Assembly: GCF_003171515.1 (NCBI RefSeq)
Contig: NC_089391.1
Span: 3,534,001-3,598,000, forward strand
Source of the DNA: Pyrenophora tritici-repentis
Lineage: Eukaryota; Ascomycota; Dothideomycetes; Pleosporales; Pleosporaceae
DNA: 64,000 nt
Reading direction: 5' to 3'
Shown: positions 57,960 through 64,000 of the stretch, piece by piece
Position numbering within the stretch: position 1 is the stretch's first letter
Layout of the letters: each line of letters begins with the position of its first letter
Translations under genes and position numbers: made by a program
The notes under the pieces: model-generated
Told to the model about the DNA's origin: nothing
Seen by the model: only the letters and a program-made list of their open reading frames with translations
The model's database searches: none

Positions 57960-59516
57960 ATGATTCAAGCAGCAAAGATTCTCGAACAGAGGAGTCACCT
58001 CATACCTGGTACGTGTATAGTTGCTTGTCTCTCGAACATGAAATAACTTGACTCAGGCAAGCTCCGGGTCACCGAGCACTTCTTCCAGGTACCCCGTGAC
58101 TACTGTACGTATCTGTCACATCTACAGTCCCTGAAGTTTCTCTGTCCCCGATATCTACCCTCAGGATGAAGAGATTGAAGATTATTTCTGTCATAAAGAA
58201 GGTATACTAACGCTCATCACCAAGCCAACCCCTCTGCGGGAACAATCCAACTGTTCGCGCGCTCAGCGCTTAAAGTGGAGAAACCGGCAGATTACGTTCC
58301 TTCTATTTATCTGGATCGCTCGAAGAAGCAGATACCATGGCTCATCTACCTTCAAGGCGGACCTGGTTTTGAATGCCGTCCACCACAGAATGTATCCTGG
58401 ACCAACGCTATCCTCGATAAAGGCTATCAAGTGCTTTTGTTAGACCAACGCGGGACGGGTCTGTCAAACGCAATCAGCCAGTCCAGTCTCCAGTTAAGAG
58501 GCGATGAGAAGGTTCAAGCTGAATACATGAAGAGCTTCAGAGCCGATAGCATAGTCAAGGATTGTGAGGCAGTGCGCAAAGCGTTGACTGCTGATTACCC
58601 CGAAGAGAAGAAGAAGTGGAGTATCATGGGACAGAGCTTTGGAGGGTTTTGCTGTGCCACATATCTATCTTTCTACCCCGAAGGAGTCAAAGAAGCTTTC
58701 CTTTTTGGTGGTCTACCGCCTCTAAGAGATGGGCCCGATGATGTATACGAACGACTGTATGCACGCGTTAAGAGTAGGAACGAGGGCTACTACAAAAAGT
58801 ATCCTGAAGATATTGAGCGAGTCAAACGTATTGTCAAACTTCTCTCACGCTTTGGCGACACAACCGTCCGTGTGCAAGGTGGCGAAGGCTTTCTCTCGGC
58901 TCGTCGGTTCTTGCAACTTGGAATCTACTTTGGCAAGCACGGTGGCTTCGACGATGTACACGACTTTGTTCTACGTGCTGACACCGATTTGAATCAATTC
59001 GGGCATTTGACGCGCCCTACTGTTCTCGCGCTGGAAGCAGCACAGAGTTGGGATACAAACGTCATCTACGCACTGCTTCACGAGCCAATATACTGCCAAG
59101 GTACCGCAGCAAACTGGTCCGCTGAACGACTTCTCCCCAAGTACCCAGAGTTCTCGCTCTCCCGTGTTGACAGCGACGATCCCGTCTTCTTCACAGGCGA
59201 AATGATCTACCCTTTCATGTTTGACTGCTACCCAGAGCTTGCCAAGCTCAAGACAGTCGGTATGCTCCTGGCTGAAGAAAAAGACTGGCCGGAACTCTAC
59301 GACGTGGACCAGTTGAAGAAGAATGAGGTACCGGTCTATGCGGCCGTTTACACTGATGACATGTATGTGGACTTTGATCTAAGTGTGGAGACGGCCAACA
59401 CGATCAAGGGATGCAAGATGTTTGTCACGAATATGATGTATCACAACGGCATCAGTGCCAAGACGGATGAGGTGTTGAAGCAGATATTCACTCTGAGGGA
59501 TGATGTTATCGACTGA
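57960..59516 (+). CDS. Proline-iminopeptidase-like alpha/beta hydrolase
   Basis: Three exons: 57960-58008, 58057-58104 and 58225-59516. The introns are 58009-58056 (GTACGT...TCAG) and 58105-58224 (GTACGT...CAAG, with a TACTAAC branch site), giving 462 aa in phase. Oxyanion-hole motif QGGPGFE follows PWLIYL; then LLDQRGTGLS, the nucleophile elbow GQSFGGFC, a large cap region (about 210-330), and a C-terminal His in YHNGISA. This matches the S33 prolyl-aminopeptidase family, which removes N-terminal proline. There is no signal peptide, so it is probably cytosolic. The usual HGGPG is QGGPG here, a mild variant. Confidence 0.9.
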
Positions 59517-59632
59517 ATAATGCCATTGGAATATGTAATTAGGCAATACTACTGTATGATACGAATGCCAAACTAACAAGACTCGAATTCTCAAACATGG
59601 ATCGAACCTCTTTTCTCAATAGGCGCACGACC

Positions 59633-60981
59633 TTACTGTTCCCGCATAATCTTCTTCGCCTGCGCCAAGTGCGCCTCAAGGTCAATATCCCATACCCACT
59701 TCATCTTCTCGGCATACGCCCTCTCAATTCTATCTAAATCGTCCCCATACTGCTCAAACTGGTACATCTTACCATTCTCATAACTTCTCTGCACATTCTC
59801 TTGCGTTCTTTTCCTTCGCACCTGGTCAAATGCCGCAAAAGCTTTTTTCAAATCATCCGCGTTATCCGCCTCCTTAATCAAGTTCGCCATGATATAGCTG
59901 TCTTCTATGCACATGCCCGCCCCTGCGCCTTGATGAGGGGTAGTCGCATGTGCCGCGTCGCCTACAAGGCACACGCGGCCTTTGGTGTAGGTCTCACAAG
60001 GCGGGTGCATGAACAGGGCCCAAATGTCGGGTTTTTGCATTGCACCGATGATTTTCTGGACGTGTGGGCCCCAGCCGTCGAATTCGGCTTCCATGGCTTG
60101 TTTGGATGTGTTGATAACCCATTTCTCGTCGTCCCAGGTTTCGCGGGAGGAGAACGCTACGACTATGATGATTGTCAGAAGGTGGGATTTAGGAGTGGTG
60201 GGGGAGGTAGAATCATACCGTTCATCGTCTTCCCATGCTCAATTGGAAAAGTGAGCAAATGACCCTGATACCCTAGGTACATCTGACTATTACGAGCCGC
60301 ATCCTCACCCAGCATCTCGATCGCATCGTTCATGGGAATAAGACCCCTATACGCATATTTGCCTGAGAAAACTGCGTTGGCAGCAGGATGATCCTTCCCC
60401 AGCAACCACTTGCGCGTCATTGATTTAATTCCATCGCACCCAATAACAGCACTATGCTGCGCGGTAGTCCCATCCTCAAACTGCACCACCATATCGCCCG
60501 ACCCATCCTCTGCCTCCCGCATATCCTTGAACCTCTTTTTAAACTTGACATGACTATCCGGCACATGCTTGACCAGCTCATCCAAAAACGTGGCTCTATA
60601 CACGCCTCCCCTATCCCCACCCGGCGGCATCCACACATCGAATAGCTCGTCACCAACTTTTTTCCCGGGCTTCACAAACCCGTCTTTGTCTGCTTTTCGG
60701 ATGTCGCCCACGCGGATGGTGAACCAGGCGTCGAGCTTGGAGCCGACGTTTTCTGTTCTGCATTTTACAAAGGCGTCGAAGATTGCGGGTGACATTAGTT
60801 TCATTGCTAGGCCGGCGTTGGGCCCGAGGGCCACGCCGGCGCCTATCTCGCCAAAATGCGGCGCGGCTTCGTAGATGATGAAGGGGATGTTGTATTGCAG
60901 GAGGGTTATGGCGAGTGTGAGGCCGGATATGCCGCCGCCTATTATGGCGAGGGAGTAGGGTTTTGTAGGGGAGGCGACCAT
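59633..60981 (-). CDS. FAD-dependent monooxygenase (salicylate-hydroxylase-like)
   Basis: Two exons: 60219-60981 and 59633-60162, with intron 60163-60218 (GTATGA...ATAG, with TTCTGAC), giving 430 aa in phase; the first ATG is 60979-60981. FAD-binding motifs are intact: the N-terminal Rossmann IIGGGISGLTLA, the DG motif VIGCDGIKS, and the GD motif GDAAHATTPHQGAGAG. Family members hydroxylate aromatic acids such as salicylate with NAD(P)H. The substrate here is unknown; no aromatic-degradation partners are nearby. Its stop lies only 116 bp from the convergent peptidase gene. Confidence 0.92.
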
Positions 60982-62185
60982 GGTGTTGTGGTGGGAGATC
61001 GTCAAGTGTTCAAGAAGGAACCGGAGTCGAGTATACCACCGGTGTCTATCCTCTGAATCAATAGAAACTGGGAGGCGATTTATGCAGCCTTGAAGCCGTG
61101 GTATTGCATGTGTGGGGTGTTGAATTTCAAGACTGTTACGGTCATGCTAGACCATTGCGGGGAATAACAGATTTATGAGCCGGCAGTTTGGAACGGCGGT
61201 ATTATGCGCGGCTATCCTGCTATGGGAGAAGTTCGTTGTCATACCTACCTAGACGCGAGTGCGCTATCCGAGGGGTCACCTCTTAAGGTTTGGAAACCAT
61301 CGGGTCAAGCACCGGAGATCATGTTCGAGAAGCACTTCGTAGCGGATAATCAATTCAGAGGATACTCACATGCATGTTCAAGAATATGGTTCAATCCAGA
61401 AGAATTGCCATAGCAGATCCAGCCTATCTAGGTGGACAGATTCGTAGTAACCACTCGTCCCGCAATTTCACAATCACAAGCTTATCACGCGTCTAGCTAA
61501 TCACAATCTGACCTCCATCTCATCAGCCCTCCCCTCATCTCCCATCACCAAATCCTTAAGCCCAAACCCGCACAGCCAACGTGGGGTAACCACCTTCGGC
61601 TGTACCCCATCTGCCCAAATGACGTCTTCCGGGGCGATTCCCGGTCAGCGCTAAACCCACAAAGTGCAATGTAGCAGGGCCAACGATCCGATCGGCAAAT
61701 CAGCCGAACCCGTCATCTCTCCACTCCTCGCAACCCAACGGCTGTCTTACTGGCCTTTTGTGGCGTACGACACCTATTCGCTTACGGATCTTCTGGATTG
61801 GATTGTTGGAGGCATCGGCTGTTCGTGTTTTGAAGATCTAGGTTGGAAAATGTGAGTACCCGGTATGATTTCTTCGTTTGTGTTTGGGGGAAGGTGGAAG
61901 GGAGTGGGGAGTAGAGGAGTGGAGATGTTGTCATCGTCACGATAGAAGTGGTACGCAATGCCAAAAGCTCACAAAGATATTTTTTTCACGCAGAGTTTGT
62001 TATTTTCTGTGTCGAGGGTTAGCTAGGTAAAAGAGGCATTTGTTAGAGTTGGTTCGCTGTTTGGCACGACCGTCATGTTGTTCGCGGCTACACGTATCTA
62101 GGTAGCCAGCTTTTTGGGCAGTGTGATTGCTCTATGATTATTTTGAGCTGACCGTGTGCAATCAGAATTTTAGATTTTCGTCTCG
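60982..62185. other. Divergent intergenic region
   Basis: A 1.2-kb region between the FAD monooxygenase (-) and pyroglutamyl-peptidase (+) starts. Short frames (for example 61204-61413) look random. No RNA gene is recognised. Confidence 0.45.
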
Positions 62186-63343
62186 ATGGCTCCGCAGGCC
62201 TATGCTGCGATACAGCCTCCGAGTGAGGAGGGGGAGAAGCCGGTGACGGTGCTTGTTACGGGGTTTGGGGTACGTATGTTTCTTTATCTTTCCCTCGACT
62301 TTTCGCCTTCGAATATCTGCAAGAGCCTGGGATTTACAAAAGTACTGTTTCTTATCCTGAGTTGCTCAGCTGTTCTGCATCGTTCATTCCAAGTCCGTTC
62401 TCGGGTACGGGAACCGGGAGCGGGGATACATGTGATCTATGCACCCGATCGAAGAGCGTGGGATATGATTTCAAAGGATGATCATTGTCTATCATTTTCC
62501 TAAGCCTTTCTCCTAAATGCGCAGTCGCATTTCAACCCCATCCAAAAAAAAACTGACTAACCCACCACAGCCCTTCCTCTCAAAATACCCCCAAAACTCC
62601 TCCTGGACGATCGCCTCCACGCTCCCCGCCCTCATTCCAGCTTCCCCCCCAAAACCCCACGCCCATCCATATCCACACCCATCACACGCCCATCCGCGTC
62701 TCCTACAACACCGTCCTGGATCTAATCCCCACGCTACTTCCCCCAGGCAACCCAATGTACCCAGCTCCCGACATAATCCTGCATATCGGCCTAGCAGCAG
62801 GCCGCTCTTACTACGCCATCGAGTCCACGGCAAGGGGGCCGCGGTTACGGCCAGATTGCTGATGTGGATGGGAAACGGTTCACGGATGGGAAGGCCGATG
62901 AGAGGTTTCCGGGGAGTAGATATCCGCCGACGTTGGAGACGGGGTTTGGGATAGGTGATGTGCTGGGGAAGTGGAAGGGCTTTTTGGATGGTGCTAAGAA
63001 GGACGAAAAAGAGAAGAAGGAGGCTAGTCCAGATGTGAGAATTAGCCATGACGCAGGGAACTTCCTGTGCGGGTTTATTTATTACAATAGTCTGGCGCAT
63101 TATCTTGAGAAGGGGAAGGAAGGGGAGAAACCGGTTATCTTTTTGCATGTGCCGGATTTGAGTGGGAGTGAGGAGAGGATGAGGGAAGGGTGGGGAGTTA
63201 CTGTTGCGTTGATTAAGGCGTTGGTGGAGAGTAGAAGGGTAGCTGGCGAGAAAGTTGGTGGTGTACAGGGAGCTGTGAATGGGAATAGGGACGGGAAGGA
63301 GGGAGTGGGTGCAGGTAACGAGACTGACAACAATTTTGCGTGA
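62186..63343 (+). CDS. Pyroglutamyl-peptidase I-like (peptidase C15), with two apparent +1 frameshifts
   Basis: Exon 1 is 62186-62269 (ends VLVTGFG) and exon 2 is 62571-63343; the intron 62270-62570 is 301 bp, long for this region (GTACGT...ACAG, with CTGACTAAC). The family pattern runs through all three frames of exon 2. First PFLSKYPQNSSW, then, after the C7 run 62644-62650, IRVSYNTVLDLIP and IILHIGLAAGRSYYAIEST, and after the G5 run 62834-62838, YGQIADVDGK and HDAGNFLCGFIYYNSLAH with the catalytic Cys. Removing one base at each run gives a single protein of about 280 aa with the expected Glu (AIEST), Cys and His. The enzyme removes N-terminal pyroglutamate. The enzyme is probably intact and the runs over-called. 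Confidence 0.8.
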
Positions 63344-63422
63344 GAAGCACGGAAAACAACATCCATCGTATCTAGCACAGAGGAAAACCATCCTCTCTAC
63401 CCAGGGCGTATATTACTCAGAC

Positions 63423-64000
63423 CTACACAATCCCCTCAACAACCTCCTCCACCCACCCCAACTGCACAACACTAACGCCCCTAGCCCACGCCCTCCCAGT
63501 AAACACAAACTCTGTAAAAACCACCGCCTCAACCTTTTTACCAAACAACACCGAACTCGGATGAATCGCCACCGTCTGATTCCCCATGAGCGTCTTATAA
63601 CTCGCGTCCGGCATCAAGCGCGCGGTATTACCTATAAAGCCCCTCAGCAAACACTTGAGGATAGTCTCGCACCTCGCCTCATCCGGCGCGCCCTCCGAAG
63701 CCGTAGCATCAGCCGCCAGCAACTTCTGCTGTCTACACTGCTCGATGAGTTGGGTACGAATTTTCATCACATTATCCATAGCGCGGTGCGAGACAAAATG
63801 TTTCTCGCACCAAGCTTTCCGCAACGATTTCTCCTCTACGGCGAAGCGCTGGACGGTAACGAGGAGTGTTATATGATCACCTTCGCGACGGAAAAGGTCT
63901 CGCCGCGCCTCCTCAGCCTCTTCCTTGCGCTCTTCAGACACGAGGTTCAGGAAGACGTTTTCCACGCTGAGCGCGGCGATGACGTCGATGATGTCGAGGA
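63423..64000 (-). CDS. DEAH-box RNA helicase, C-terminal part (runs off the window)
   Basis: The frame is open from the right edge to the stop at 63423, about 192 codons. It contains the end of the helicase-associated region (IDVIAALSVENVFLNLVSEERKEE, REGDHITLL, WCEKHFVSHRAM) and the OB-fold domain (CLLRGFIGNTARL, LMGNQTVAIHPSSVLFG, VVFTEFVFTGRAWARGVSVV), as in DHX/Dhr/Prp-type DEAH helicases. The RecA domains would lie beyond position 64000. It is probably a Dhr2/DHX33-type helicase in ribosome or mRNA processing, but the subfamily cannot be fixed from this part. It is convergent with the peptidase gene, 79 bp apart. Confidence 0.88.
   Translation of the reverse strand, partial: LDIIDVIAALSVENVFLNLVSEERKEEAEEARRDLFRREGDHITLLVTVQRFAVEEKSLRKAWCEKHFVSHRAMDNVMKIRTQLIEQCRQQKLLAADATASEGAPDEARCETILKCLLRGFIGNTARLMPDASYKTLMGNQTVAIHPSSVLFGKKVEAVVFTEFVFTGRAWARGVSVVQLGWVEEVVEGIV

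Overview
The window is nuclear DNA of a filamentous ascomycete. I infer a Dothideomycete, probably Pleosporales, from the short introns (mostly 46-71 bp, with GTRNGT donors, CTRAC-like branch sites and YAG acceptors), the mix of housekeeping and accessory genes, and a transposon killed by what looks like repeat-induced point mutation (RIP). There are no operons, ribosomal genes, CRISPR arrays or convincing tRNA genes. Exon structures were deduced by reading splice sites and checking phase by hand.

Layout. 68-3414: a complete, dead hAT transposon with 20-bp terminal inverted repeats and an 8-bp target duplication. 3.6-6.1 kb: two secretory-pathway genes, a single-pass membrane protein (-) and a small cysteine-containing secreted protein (+). 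7.2-8.4 kb: a broken TPR/SET/MYND gene. 8.5-16.2 kb: SGT1/ecdysoneless (-), a centrosomin/ApsB-like MTOC coiled-coil protein (+) and a Wss1-like WLM protease (-). 16.7-20.7 kb: a 3-beta-HSD/Erg26-like pseudogene followed by an intact cytochrome P450. 21.7-25.1 kb: a triple-KH RNA-binding protein and a divergent coiled-coil protein. 25.1-31.8 kb: a 6.7-kb gene-free interval. 31.8-34.6 kb: a grainyhead/CP2 transcription factor with a long upstream region. 36.8-39.0 kb: a conserved fungal protein of unknown function. 40.7 kb: a 49-aa secreted peptide gene. 41.8-44.1 kb: a DUF2985-like membrane protein. 45.1-48.7 kb: OXR1 (TLDc), Trm10 and GRIM-19. 49.2-57.6 kb: a small basic protein, Med9, cofactor-independent phosphoglycerate mutase, a CaM kinase and Kel3. 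58.0-64.0 kb: a proline-iminopeptidase-like hydrolase, an FAD monooxygenase, a pyroglutamyl-peptidase and the 3' end of a DEAH-box helicase that runs off the window.

Most genes are independent housekeeping units, and I see no biosynthetic cluster. The most notable cross-cutting signal is a set of apparent +1 frameshifts in otherwise well-conserved genes. The cleanest five lie in C/G homopolymer runs of 5-7 bases and in each case removing one base restores the family-like frame. This points to systematic homopolymer over-calling in the assembly rather than to real gene death, and should be settled before any of these genes is called a pseudogene. By contrast, the hAT element and the Erg26-like gene are interrupted by nonsense substitutions, and the SET gene has lost its catalytic end, so those look genuinely dead.

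I did not find a clearly new biological system. The least explained items are the 49-aa secreted peptide, the large gene-free interval with a nested inverted repeat, and the dead sterol-type dehydrogenase beside a live P450.
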